Assembly: GCA_964451325.1 (NCBI GenBank)
Contig: CAYVHO010000006.1
Span: forward strand, 62,001 to 126,000
Source: JAADHI01 sp964451325
GTDB lineage: Bacteria > Nitrospirota > Nitrospiria > SBBL01 > JAADHI01
Direction of reading: 5' to 3'
DNA: 64,000 nucleotides
Shown here one piece after another: positions 52,246 to 60,429 of the stretch. The notes beneath the pieces are model-generated. The model was given only the letters and a program-made list of their open reading frames with translations, searched no databases and was not told where the DNA came from. Position 1 is the stretch's first letter, and the number at the start of each line of letters is the position of its first letter. A program made the position numbers and the translations under genes.

Positions 52246-52629
52246 ATGCGTCATCGTCGTGCAGGCCGTCAACTTGGACGGAATAATTCACACCGTCGTT
52301 CGCTGTTTAGGAATTTGGTGACCTCCTTTTTAGAACAGGAACGCATTGAAACAACCCAAGCCAAAGCAAAAGAGGTGGGGCCGATCATTGAGCGCATGAT
52401 TTCTTTGGGGAAAAAGGGAGGACTTCAAGAACGACGTAAGGCCTTGTCCTATGTTTATGTCCCAGGTGTTGTTTCCCATCTTTTTAAAAATATTGCGCCA
52501 CGTTATGCCGAAATAAACGGGGGCTATCTGCGAATGACAAAAACCCGTATTCGGCAAGGGGATGCGGCTCAAATGGTCTTGCTCGAACTGACAAAAACAG
52601 AGAATGTGGTCGCTGAAAAAGAGAATTAA
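52246..52629 (+). CDS. rplQ: 50S ribosomal protein L17
   Basis: L17 lies at the tunnel exit. The 127-residue protein starts MRHRRAGRQLGRNNSHRRSL and has the RNLVTSFLEQERIETTQAKA segment of the family. It is the last gene of the supercluster and is followed by a strong terminator. Confidence 0.97.
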   Translation: MRHRRAGRQLGRNNSHRRSLFRNLVTSFLEQERIETTQAKAKEVGPIIERMISLGKKGGLQERRKALSYVYVPGVVSHLFKNIAPRYAEINGGYLRMTKTRIRQGDAAQMVLLELTKTENVVAEKEN

Positions 52630-52671
52630 AGCCTTACCGAAATATCTAGAATTGATTCGCTTGATTTTTTT

Positions 52672-52702
52672 AAAGGCCTCCCTCTTGGGTGGCCTTTTTT
52701 TT
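52672..52702 (+). terminator. Intrinsic terminator after rplQ
   Basis: AAAGGCC-T-CCC (52672-52682) pairs with GGG-T-GGCCTTT (52687-52697), with one T-T mismatch and loop TCTT. Five more T follow. This is a strong rho-independent terminator for the ribosomal supercluster. On the other strand there is no long T run, so it would serve the opposing gene poorly. Confidence 0.92.
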
Positions 52703-52706
52703 GATC

Positions 52707-53204
52707 CTAAATTTGGAACAAGAGAAACTGGTAGACGAGCCAGCCAGCGAAGGTGATGGCCAAGGCACGCGGAAGGCTCTTGTTGTGCAGGGTTTGTTGT
52801 GTTGCGAGTGCCGTCGTTGCAAAGATCCAAATGGTCGCTCCCACTGAAATGATGCCGGAGACTGCAGGAATAAAAGCGAGTCCCTTTAATATGCCAGGCG
52901 TACTTGCAAAACCGATGACACGTATAAAGGTGATGAGGTCTGTCTGTGTTTCTGCTTTTCTGGAGATCAGTGAGCTGAGGACATAAATGACCAGTCCCCA
53001 TGCCATCCATGCCGCACAGGCGGTCAGGATTGCCATTGGGATTTTTTCGAGATAGCCTCCGACACTGCCCAGGGCCGTGGCAAGGCTGGATAAAAAAACG
53101 AGAATCATCGCGTGTTTTAATGGGGCCTTGTTTTCTATGATTTCCCCAAAAGCAAGTGGGTCTAGTTGAATGCTTGAGATTACACGATCTAAAAATTGTT
53201 TCAT
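52707..53204 (-). CDS. Yip1 domain membrane protein
   Basis: This 165-residue membrane protein has a short cytoplasmic N-terminus (DPLAFGEIIE) and about five hydrophobic segments between residues 30 and 163. The pattern matches the bacterial Yip1 family of unknown function, with the FIRVIGFASTPGILKGLAFIP segment in the middle. It faces the rplQ terminator and has no close partner gene. Confidence 0.6.
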   Translation of the reverse strand: MKQFLDRVISSIQLDPLAFGEIIENKAPLKHAMILVFLSSLATALGSVGGYLEKIPMAILTACAAWMAWGLVIYVLSSLISRKAETQTDLITFIRVIGFASTPGILKGLAFIPAVSGIISVGATIWIFATTALATQQTLHNKSLPRALAITFAGWLVYQFLLFQI

Positions 53205-53407
53205 AAGGTGTTTTCCTCTCCTACTTTTTTATGGGAGACGGGAGAATTAGAGGTCTGTGAGTCGCTCTATTGTCATGCGCTTTGATATACTACGCCACGT
53301 TTGATGGCGTTTCGGTGAGAGAGAGTAACAAAGCCGGAAATAACTGTCAATCTGCATTGTTGTGGGTTTTATGTTTCGTGTTTGTACTTTATTTTTTAGG
53401 AGGATGA

Positions 53408-53809
53408 ATGGAAAAGTTATTGTTGTTTTTGGGGTTTTTGTCTCTTGTGTTTTTTACGACGGCGCTAGAGGCAATGGCAAAAGTTGAAGCTGTTGTTGGT
53501 ATTCCGATAATTCAGACCCGAAGTTCGATCAAGCTGTCCCATAATGTGGCTCTGGACAATAACCAAAAGATGCTGAATCAACTTGTTATTACGAAGGATG
53601 AAGGAAAATACTATTGGGAGACACGAGACCGTAAAGAGCTTCTTTTCCACAAGGCAAAATATTTTGATCTTTTTATTGATCCTTCCAGTGGTGGATATAT
53701 TAAAATTATAAAACAGGCCGATGGTCGTTATGTTTACATGGAGCACACCTCTAGTAAAAAATTAAAGGTCTTTACCTACTGGGGGATTGCCAGTACTTAC
53801 AATCCTTAA
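53408..53809 (+). CDS. Small exported protein of unknown function
   Basis: This 133-residue protein has an N-terminal signal peptide (hydrophobic stretch to about residue 22, possible cleavage after EAMA). The remaining 110 residues are mixed beta with many Lys and Tyr residues and no cysteine pair or known motif. AGGAGG lies four to five bases before the ATG. A GGAAGC/GCTTCC inverted repeat follows the gene (53809-53837) without a T run. I do not recognise a family. Confidence 0.55.
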   Translation: MEKLLLFLGFLSLVFFTTALEAMAKVEAVVGIPIIQTRSSIKLSHNVALDNNQKMLNQLVITKDEGKYYWETRDRKELLFHKAKYFDLFIDPSSGGYIKIIKQADGRYVYMEHTSSKKLKVFTYWGIASTYNP

Positions 53810-53947
53810 GGAAGCCCAGACTTAATCAGAGCTTCCTGTACTGAGTTTCCCTGGAGGTCTCTGTCGCATCGGCTGGCGATGACCTGCTTTTTAAGCAGCT
53901 CAGAACGTGTTCTTTCGGATCGATATATTCTTTTGATTATTACATTT

Positions 53948-53976
53948 TTCTGTTTTTCACTACTTTATTGTATAAT
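53948..53976 (+). promoter_or_regulatory. Possible promoter of the lipoprotein gene
   Basis: A perfect -10 TATAAT lies at 53971-53976. The -35 position (53948-53953, TTCTGT) is poor. A start of transcription near 53984 leaves a 20-base leader with GGAGG and supports ATG 54005 as the start codon. Confidence 0.45.
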
Positions 53977-54004
53977 GAAACCTCGTTTAAAAACGGAGGT
54001 CTCA

Positions 54005-55225
54005 ATGAAGCCTGAATTCATGACGATAAAGTTTCTTAAAGTCGGTATTAAAAATACTTTTTTTGCTCTCCTTGGTTTTGCGCTTTTTTCCTGTGGTGGC
54101 GGTGGTGAAGGAGGGGGAGGAGGTCCAGGTAATACGCCTCCCGCTCAGAAAACGGGGGTTTTTCTTGATGCAGCCGTTTCGGGTGCCGGTTTTGAGACCA
54201 CGTCTGGTTTGAGCGGGACAACCAATCCAGCAGGAGAGTTCCAATATCTTCCCGGTGAGATGGTTGTTTTTTCCGTTGGGACGATTGAATTACCCCCTGT
54301 TCCGGGTGACGATTTTGTGACGCCCTTACAAATGGGCACGACGGGTGAGATCAATGACCCAAGGGTGATTAACATTCTCCGTCTTCTGCAAAGTATCGAT
54401 AGTGACGGCATCCCTGATAATGAAATTACGATTCCACCCGAAGCGGATTTTCCTGTCTCCGGTAATGCTATTGATTTTGGGGCGAATCAGGCGGAGTTTG
54501 AAGCCGCTTTGGCTGCGCTTCTGGCGACATTGCCAGGAAATCCGACACCCGTATCGCCCGGAGATGCCCTGGCACATTTTGAAGGATCCCTGCTCTATCA
54601 GATGGCGGGGAACTACAACGGGACCTTCACCGGCGGAAACAATGGCACATGGTCGATTACCATTGACGAATCAGGAAATATCACCGGTTCGTCGAGTGTC
54701 AATCGAGTGGGCCAAACGCCCTCCACGACAGAGGTCCTCTCAGGCAGTGTTCAGAGTGATGGCACACTTGTGATGTCTGTGATAGAGGGAACACGCAGTT
54801 TTAGCGGAACGGTGACACTCTCCGGCGATATTTCCGGCACATGGACAAATACCCTCCCTGCAGAGTCCGGTACCTTTACTGGAGAAAGACAGGCCCTTGA
54901 ATTTGCGTTTAATCCTGCAACCCTGCTCGGGGGCCATGATTTTGTGGCCGATGAAGGAGGTGTGAGCAAGCTTTATATCTTCAATCCAAATGGCGCAGGT
55001 TGGGATGGTGGTACAAGTTCTTTCAATTGGTCGGTGGATCCTCAAGGTCGTTTGATTGTGACGTTTTCAGGGCAAAATGCAACGATTCCGGATGAAATCA
55101 CACTGATCAGTGGCACGCCATCAAATGGACGCGTCACACTCAAGACCGATCTGAATGGCAACTTTACCCACGACGCCAACGAAATGCTCACAGGTTCTTT
55201 TATCAAACAACAGCAGGGCGGATAG
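54005..55225 (+). CDS. Predicted lipoprotein with beta-rich repeats
   Basis: This 406-residue exported protein has a signal peptide ending in a lipobox (ALFSC, Cys about residue 29) and a glycine-rich spacer (CGGGGEGGGGG). The mature part begins with a domain of about 150 residues (GVFLDAAVSGAGFETTSG, typical of surface proteins in marine bacteria). Beta-strand repeats follow (YNGTFTGGNNGTWSITIDESGN, then SGSVQSDGTLVMS and SGTVTLSGDISGTW). ATG 54005 has GGAGG six bases upstream. A longer frame from 53879 contains the promoter and is rejected. Function unknown, probably at the cell surface. Confidence 0.6.
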   Translation: MKPEFMTIKFLKVGIKNTFFALLGFALFSCGGGGEGGGGGPGNTPPAQKTGVFLDAAVSGAGFETTSGLSGTTNPAGEFQYLPGEMVVFSVGTIELPPVPGDDFVTPLQMGTTGEINDPRVINILRLLQSIDSDGIPDNEITIPPEADFPVSGNAIDFGANQAEFEAALAALLATLPGNPTPVSPGDALAHFEGSLLYQMAGNYNGTFTGGNNGTWSITIDESGNITGSSSVNRVGQTPSTTEVLSGSVQSDGTLVMSVIEGTRSFSGTVTLSGDISGTWTNTLPAESGTFTGERQALEFAFNPATLLGGHDFVADEGGVSKLYIFNPNGAGWDGGTSSFNWSVDPQGRLIVTFSGQNATIPDEITLISGTPSNGRVTLKTDLNGNFTHDANEMLTGSFIKQQQGG

Positions 55226-55241
55226 AAGAGTTTCTTTAAAA

Positions 55242-56924
55242 TTAGTTCGTGCGAGGAATCCGAATTCGCTCCACAAGGGCTTGGATTTCAGGCGGTGGGG
55301 GTGGTGTGCGTGAAGAGACGATGTGGGCGACCATGAAATTGATCATCATGCCAATGGTCCCGATGCCTTCAGGTGAAATGCCAAACCACCAGTTTTCGGA
55401 ATGATTGAGTTCTGGAAAGATGAATTTAAAATAGACGATATAAGTCGTTGTAAAGAGCAGACCCGTGATCATGCCGCTGATTGCCCCGTATTTGTTCATG
55501 CGTTTTGAAAAGATGCCCATGACAATGGCGGGGAAAAAAGACGCCGCAGCCAGTCCAAAAGCAAAGGCCACCACCTCTGCGACAAATCCGGGCGGGTTCA
55601 GACCAAAATAGCCCGCAATGCACACCGCAAAACCTGCGGAGATGCGGGCGGCGAGCAATTCTTTTTTTGCACTGATATGCGGCATCAGCTCTTTTTTTAA
55701 GAGATCGTGTGCAATCGAGGTGGAGATCACCAAGAGCAGTCCTGCCGCCGTGGAGAGTGCCGCAGCCAGACCTCCGGCGGCCACAAGGCCAATGACCCAG
55801 TTGGGTAATTGTGCGATTTCAGGGTTTGCAAGCACCATGATGTCTCGGTCGATTGTGAGTTCATTTTCGACCGTTGATTTTTTCCCTCGGTACTGAATCA
55901 GCCCATCCCCATTTTTATCTTCAAACGTAATCAGACCTGTCTTTTCCCAATTTTTAAACCAGGTGGGTGCTGAAGCATAATCCGCATTTGAAATCGTTGT
56001 AAGCAGGTTTGTACGGGCGAAGGCGGCCACGGCAGGTGCCGTTGTATAAAGCAAAGCAATAAAAAGTAGCGCCCAACCTGCCGAGCTTCGCGCGGCGGAG
56101 ACTTTGGCGACGGTGTAGAAACGCACAATGACATGGGGCAAACCAGCCGTCCCGACCATAAGGGCGGCGGTGATGAAAAAGACATCAATGGTCGACTTGT
56201 GTCCGTCTGTATAGGTATTAAAACCGAGTGCCTGGCTTAGACCATCCAGTTTGTCGAGTAAATACATGCCGGAGCCGTCGGCGAGCGTACTGCCAAAACC
56301 GATTTGAGGAATGAAGGTATTTGTCATCATGACCGAAATAAAAATGGCGGGCACAAGATAGGCAAAGATGAGCACACAGTATTGCGCGACTTGTGTATAG
56401 GTAATGCCCTTCATGCCTCCTAAGACGGCGTAAAAAAAGACAATGCCCATGCCGATGAAAACGCCGACGGTGATATCGACATTTAAAAAACGGGAGAAAA
56501 CAATCCCCACACCGCGCATTTGACCCGCCACGTAGGTAAAAGAAACAAAGAGGGCACAAATGATGGCAACAAAACGCGCGACTGGCGAATAATAGCGGTC
56601 GCCCACAAAATCAGGCACGGTGAATTTACCAAATTTTCGCAAATAAGGGGCAAGTAAGAGTGCAAGCAGGACATAACCACCTGTCCAGCCCATGAGGTAG
56701 ACCGCGCCGTCTCGTCCCATAAAGGAAATCAAACCTGCCATTGAAATAAATGAAGCGGCACTCATCCAATCTGCGGCGGTCGCCATGCCGTTTAAGATGG
56801 GGTGGACATGATTTCCCGCGACATAAAACTCCTTACGCGTATTGGCCTTGGCCCAAATGGCGATGCCGATGTAAAGGGTAAAAGAAAGTCCGACCATGAT
56901 ATAGGTCCAGCTTTGCACGCTCAT
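55242..56924 (-). CDS. Sodium:solute symporter (SSS family, acetate/ActP-like group)
   Basis: This is an inner-membrane secondary transporter of 560 residues with about 13 membrane segments. Family signatures include ATAADWMSAASFISMAGLI near residue 50, GQMRGVGIVFSRFL, and GTAGLPHVIVRFYTV in the middle. The neighbour upstream is a DUF4212 protein, and this pair is recognised as a two-gene symporter type whose substrates may be short organic acids. The ATG overlaps the DUF4212 stop (ATGA), so the two are translated together. A hydrophilic insert at about 315-370 is an internal loop. The substrate cannot be determined here. Confidence 0.85.
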   Translation of the reverse strand: MSVQSWTYIMVGLSFTLYIGIAIWAKANTRKEFYVAGNHVHPILNGMATAADWMSAASFISMAGLISFMGRDGAVYLMGWTGGYVLLALLLAPYLRKFGKFTVPDFVGDRYYSPVARFVAIICALFVSFTYVAGQMRGVGIVFSRFLNVDITVGVFIGMGIVFFYAVLGGMKGITYTQVAQYCVLIFAYLVPAIFISVMMTNTFIPQIGFGSTLADGSGMYLLDKLDGLSQALGFNTYTDGHKSTIDVFFITAALMVGTAGLPHVIVRFYTVAKVSAARSSAGWALLFIALLYTTAPAVAAFARTNLLTTISNADYASAPTWFKNWEKTGLITFEDKNGDGLIQYRGKKSTVENELTIDRDIMVLANPEIAQLPNWVIGLVAAGGLAAALSTAAGLLLVISTSIAHDLLKKELMPHISAKKELLAARISAGFAVCIAGYFGLNPPGFVAEVVAFAFGLAAASFFPAIVMGIFSKRMNKYGAISGMITGLLFTTTYIVYFKFIFPELNHSENWWFGISPEGIGTIGMMINFMVAHIVSSRTPPPPPEIQALVERIRIPRTN

Positions 56925-57196
56925 TTTTCACCCTCATTTTGTTCATCCACACCGTATTTTTTGTCCAGGCGTTTCATGAGTTGCACGTAAATGATGATCA
57001 GCAACACAAAGACATAAATGGCTCCTTGCTGGGCAAACCAGAATCCGAGATAAAAACCGCCGATGCGAATGGTGTTGAGTTCATCCACAAACAGAATGCC
57101 AAAACCGTAAGAGACCATAAACCAGATAGAAAGCAGAATCCCCAGGTATTGTAGGTTTTTTTTCCAGTAGCCCCTGTGATCGATGTTGTTGTCCAT
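56921..57196 (-). CDS. DUF4212 small symporter subunit
   Basis: This 91-residue protein has two membrane helices (about residues 17-38 and 52-76) and the family features HRGYWKKNLQYLGILL, then GGFYLGFWFAQQGAIYVFV. DUF4212 proteins accompany SSS symporters of this type and are thought to form a small subunit. ATG 57196 gives the usual short N-terminus. A TTG at 57262 would add 22 residues. No strong ribosome site is seen. It overlaps the symporter gene by four bases. Confidence 0.85.
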   Translation of the reverse strand: MDNNIDHRGYWKKNLQYLGILLSIWFMVSYGFGILFVDELNTIRIGGFYLGFWFAQQGAIYVFVLLIIIYVQLMKRLDKKYGVDEQNEGEK

Positions 57197-57292
57197 TAAA
57201 CGGATGATGCCTTTTTTAAAATACAGAAGCGTGATCGTATAACGAATGTGTCCTGGATTCAAGCCAGTGGACTTATTCTTTATGGGGCTTTG

Positions 57293-57321
57293 TTGTTTGA
57301 TCGTGAATGAAGGGATATACT
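57293..57321 (+). promoter_or_regulatory. Possible promoter of the MBL-B12-thiolase operon
   Basis: TTGTTT (57293-57298) and TATACT (57316-57321) are 17 bases apart. Transcription would start at about 57328, next to the ATG at 57329, so the first gene may be read from a leaderless mRNA. This fits the lack of a Shine-Dalgarno sequence near that ATG. Confidence 0.4.
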
Positions 57322-57328
57322 AATTAAG

Positions 57329-58177
57329 ATGAAATTGGGTCAATTTGAAATCTATTCAATCACAGACGGTATCTTGCATTTGGATGGCGGTGCGATGTTT
57401 GGTGTAATCCCCAAGGTCTTTTGGGAAAGACATCACCCGCCGGATGCACAAAATCGTATTCGTCTTGCTTTGGGTGCGCTCTTGATTAAGGCCCACGGAC
57501 ACACGATTTTGGTGGATACCGGCATTGGTAATAAGTGTAGCGCAAAATTCTGCGACATTTACGGTGTTGAGCGACGGCCCACCATTGAGACTTCGCTACA
57601 GAAATACGGGCTTTTTCCCGATGATATCGGTTTGGTGATCAACACCCATTTTCACTTTGATCACGCGGGCGGCAATACACGAAAAGATGCCGACGGCCGC
57701 ATTCATCCCACATTTTCAAAGGCCTCCTACTTTATCCAAAAAGGCGAATGGGAGGATGCCATGCGACCTAACGAACGCACAAAAGGAAGTTACCTGCTTG
57801 AAAATTATGAGGTCCTGCCCAAGCAGGCGACTTTGGATTTACTGGAGGGCGATGCCGAGATTTTACCGGGTATTTCCGTGAAACGCACGCCGGGTCACAC
57901 GGCACATCATCAAGCGGTCTTTATTGAGTCCGAAGGTCAAAAAGCCATTTTTCTGGGGGATTTGATTCCCACGGCGACACACATTCCTTTGCCCTATATC
58001 ATGGGCTATGATTTATTCCCGCTGACGACGCTTGAGACAAAACGGGCCTTGCTCGAACAGGCCTTTGAGGAAGAGTGGCTTTTAATTTTTCAACACGATC
58101 CAAAAGTGCGTATGGGATATCTTAAACGTGAGTCGGGTCGTTTTTTGTTGCAGGAGGTCCATGACGATGGGTTTTGA
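57329..58177 (+). CDS. Metallo-beta-lactamase fold hydrolase
   Basis: This 282-residue protein has the MBL zinc motif HFHFDH (His107, His109, Asp111, His112), the second His in TPGHTAHH, Asp in LGDLIP and a late His in FQHDP. The arrangement is that of lactonase-type and similar MBL enzymes, including AHL lactonases, but many substrates are possible. It has no signal peptide. It overlaps the B12-binding gene by 11 bases, so it belongs to that operon. A role as thioester or lactone hydrolase in acyl-CoA metabolism is an inference from context. Confidence 0.75.
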   Translation: MKLGQFEIYSITDGILHLDGGAMFGVIPKVFWERHHPPDAQNRIRLALGALLIKAHGHTILVDTGIGNKCSAKFCDIYGVERRPTIETSLQKYGLFPDDIGLVINTHFHFDHAGGNTRKDADGRIHPTFSKASYFIQKGEWEDAMRPNERTKGSYLLENYEVLPKQATLDLLEGDAEILPGISVKRTPGHTAHHQAVFIESEGQKAIFLGDLIPTATHIPLPYIMGYDLFPLTTLETKRALLEQAFEEEWLLIFQHDPKVRMGYLKRESGRFLLQEVHDDGF

Positions 58178-58595
58178 GTCACCTCAAAATATCCCGGAAA
58201 GAAGACGGGTTCTATTGGCAAAAATCGGTCTGGATGGACATGATCGCGGCATCAAAGTTGTCGCCCGTGCGCTTCGTGATGCAGGCATGGAAGTGGTTTA
58301 TTTGGGACTCCACAACACACCCGAAGAAATTGTGGCCTCTGCCATTCAGGAAGATGCAGATGCCATCGGTCTTTCAATTCATTCCGCCGCGCACATGACT
58401 TTATTTAAAAAAATTATAGACTTACTTAAAAAAGAACAGGCCTCGGATATCCCTCTCTTTGGCGGAGGTATCGTGCCGAAAGAAGACATTGTGGCTTTGA
58501 GGGAAATGGGCGTGCAAAATATTTTTACCCCAGGGACTTCAATGGATGAAATCGTAAAGTTTGTAAATGAAATGATCATTTTGAAAGAGGCTTAA
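58167..58595 (+). CDS. Stand-alone cobalamin-binding domain (methylmalonyl-CoA mutase C-terminal type)
   Basis: The 142-residue protein is equivalent to the B12-binding domain at the C-terminus of methylmalonyl-CoA mutase. The base-off/His-on motif is DGHDRG (Asp23, His25, Gly28), preceded by VLLAKIGL. The SIHSAAHM and FGGGIVPKED segments are family features. As in split mutases, a separate catalytic subunit is required, but none is present in the window. ATG 58167 has AGGAGG nine bases upstream. An ATG at 58161 is only three bases from it. It overlaps the MBL gene and lies three bases before the thiolase gene. Confidence 0.85.
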   Translation: MGFESPQNIPERRRVLLAKIGLDGHDRGIKVVARALRDAGMEVVYLGLHNTPEEIVASAIQEDADAIGLSIHSAAHMTLFKKIIDLLKKEQASDIPLFGGGIVPKEDIVALREMGVQNIFTPGTSMDEIVKFVNEMIILKEA

Positions 58596-58598
58596 AGA

Positions 58599-59882
58599 AT
58601 GCGTCCGGTTTATATGATTGCAGGAGGACTCACGCCTTTTAAAAAATCACATCCCGATTTAGATTTTCGTGCTTTGGTGAAAATGGCCTTTGAGTCAGTG
58701 CGTGAGGATTTACCCGCGTTGACACTTGAGATGATTGATGGCAGCGTCGCATCCTATTTTTCGGATTTTTTTGCACGTCAGACCATGGCAGGGATTATGG
58801 CGCACGACTACCTGGGTTTGTGTCCCAAACCCTCTCGGCGAATTGAAGGGGGTGGTGCGACGGGTGGTTTGTGTTTCCAGTCGGCCTGGGAAGCCGTTTC
58901 TTCAGGACGCATGGAACTTTGCCTTGCTTTTGGTTTTGAAACCATGTCGCATGTTAATACCTGGAAGGGCAACGAGTTTATCGCCCTGGCTTCAGATACA
59001 AATTTTGACTACCCTGTTGGCGGGTTTTACACGGGTTATTATGCCATGATGGTGCAGCGTCATATGTACGAATTTGGTACGACGCCGGAGCAAATGGCCC
59101 TGGTCTCGATTAAAAATCATGCCAATGCACAATTTAATCAATATGCACAAAGCCCGAAAAAGCTCAGCGTTGAAGCGGTTCGAGCATCGCCAATGGTCGC
59201 GACCCCGCTCACAATGCTTGATATTTGCACCATGTCGGATGGCGCGGCGGTTGCGCTCATCGCATCGGAAAGCATGGCGGAGCGACTTTGTGATCATCCC
59301 GTTAAAATCACGGGAGTGGGCACGGGAACGGATACGATGCGTATGTCTGATCGTCCGCGAGGAAAGGTCCCCTTATTACCGCACGAAGATGCTTCTGATT
59401 ATAAAACTTTAGGATATCCCGGAGTACACTCCTGTCGAGGAGGACGGATGGCGGCAAAAGCGGCCTACAAAATGGCGGGGATTCAAAATCCCACCGAAGC
59501 GCTTGATTTTGTGGAATTGCACGATGCTTACACCTCTTCTGAAATCCAAACCTACGAAGATTTAGGCCTTTGCAAGTATGGCGAGGGAGGTTTATTTGTG
59601 GCATCAGGGGCGCCTTTTCTCCCCGGTATTGACTATGGTCTGAATTTAAAAAAACGAGGCAATATGGTGGTCAACCCCAGTGGCGGTTTATTGGCCTGTG
59701 GGCATCCCATTGGAGCGACGGGATTGATGCAGGCTGTTTTTGCATTTTGGCAGCTTCAAGGGTGTATTTCAGAAAAGCTCGGCAGTGACAAACTGCAGGT
59801 GAAAAATGCCAAACGCGGCGTAATTCACAGCCATGCTGGGACAGGAACCTATATTACGGTGAGTGTACTAGAAGCGACTTGA
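58599..59882 (+). CDS. Thiolase superfamily protein (SCP-x/acetyl-CoA acetyltransferase-like) lacking the nucleophilic cysteine
   Basis: The 427-residue protein belongs to the thiolase-like group with SCP-x enzymes. The late motifs are intact: ELHDAYTSSEI, then GGLLACGHPIGATG with its Cys. At the nucleophile position the usual E-x-x-C-A-S-G is E-G-G-G-A-T-G (Glu83 to Gly89), so Gly86 replaces cysteine. A cysteine six residues later (Cys92) aligns with a non-catalytic position. Related proteins without this Cys act as retro-aldolases or in other CoA ester chemistry (Ltp2/DitF type). It is the third gene of the MBL-B12-thiolase operon. Confidence 0.75.
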   Translation: MRPVYMIAGGLTPFKKSHPDLDFRALVKMAFESVREDLPALTLEMIDGSVASYFSDFFARQTMAGIMAHDYLGLCPKPSRRIEGGGATGGLCFQSAWEAVSSGRMELCLAFGFETMSHVNTWKGNEFIALASDTNFDYPVGGFYTGYYAMMVQRHMYEFGTTPEQMALVSIKNHANAQFNQYAQSPKKLSVEAVRASPMVATPLTMLDICTMSDGAAVALIASESMAERLCDHPVKITGVGTGTDTMRMSDRPRGKVPLLPHEDASDYKTLGYPGVHSCRGGRMAAKAAYKMAGIQNPTEALDFVELHDAYTSSEIQTYEDLGLCKYGEGGLFVASGAPFLPGIDYGLNLKKRGNMVVNPSGGLLACGHPIGATGLMQAVFAFWQLQGCISEKLGSDKLQVKNAKRGVIHSHAGTGTYITVSVLEAT

Positions 59883-59901
59883 GGAAGTTTATTGACTTGT
59901 T

Positions 59902-60285
59902 TTAAAATGGAATTTTTAACAAGTCAACCGAGCCGATGAGGTCTTTGGTCTCAGGGTCAATTCTGAGTTGAAAGCTTGGGGCTTGAACGGAGAGATGTCC
60001 ATCTTGCACTTCCACAAAAGCAGTTCCAGTTGTTTTGAGCAGTCCGTAGACTGTTCCAATGATGACACCCACGCCCGCACCGACGCGAATATCCTTCAAA
60101 TGATCACCGGGTTTGTCTCGAAAGGCCAAAAAGGCCGAGCCAATCAAGACCCCTGTGAGCCCACCGTAGAAGCTGCTTTTTAAGACCGTCAGCATGTCAT
60201 TGTCCTGTCGTTCGGCCCGAGCGTCTGTCGGAAAAAACATCGTATTTAGGCTAATCAAAAGAAGAACGACGATCATTTTTTTCAT
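59902..60285 (-). CDS. Small exported protein with a glycine-zipper-like segment
   Basis: This 127-residue protein has an N-terminal signal peptide (KKMIVVLLLISLNTMFF, cleavage probably after ARA, about residue 24). There is then a Gly-rich hydrophobic stretch (YGGLTGVLIGSAFLA, and VGAGVGVIIGTVYGLL) that may insert in a membrane. The C-terminal 35 residues form a small beta segment. I do not recognise a family. It converges with the thiolase gene and has no evident operon partner. Confidence 0.5.
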   Translation of the reverse strand: MKKMIVVLLLISLNTMFFPTDARAERQDNDMLTVLKSSFYGGLTGVLIGSAFLAFRDKPGDHLKDIRVGAGVGVIIGTVYGLLKTTGTAFVEVQDGHLSVQAPSFQLRIDPETKDLIGSVDLLKIPF

Positions 60286-60429
60286 TCTAGAGTCTCACAA
60301 AGATCAGTCTGAAAATTTGCAGAAGGGTACACGAAGCAGGGCAAGAAAGCAATATTCATTTATGAAGAAATACGATAGACTCAGATGGTATATAGGATAA
60401 AAAATCGGGAAAAAACGGTGTCGGTGGGT

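Noticed and set aside
53879..54004. Longer start for the lipoprotein gene
   Set aside because: The extension contains a TATAAT box and would bury the signal peptide. ATG 54005 has GGAGG upstream.
59892..59919. AT-rich inverted repeat between the thiolase gene and the opposing small gene
   Set aside because: The pairing has several mismatches and no GC core, so it cannot be called a terminator.
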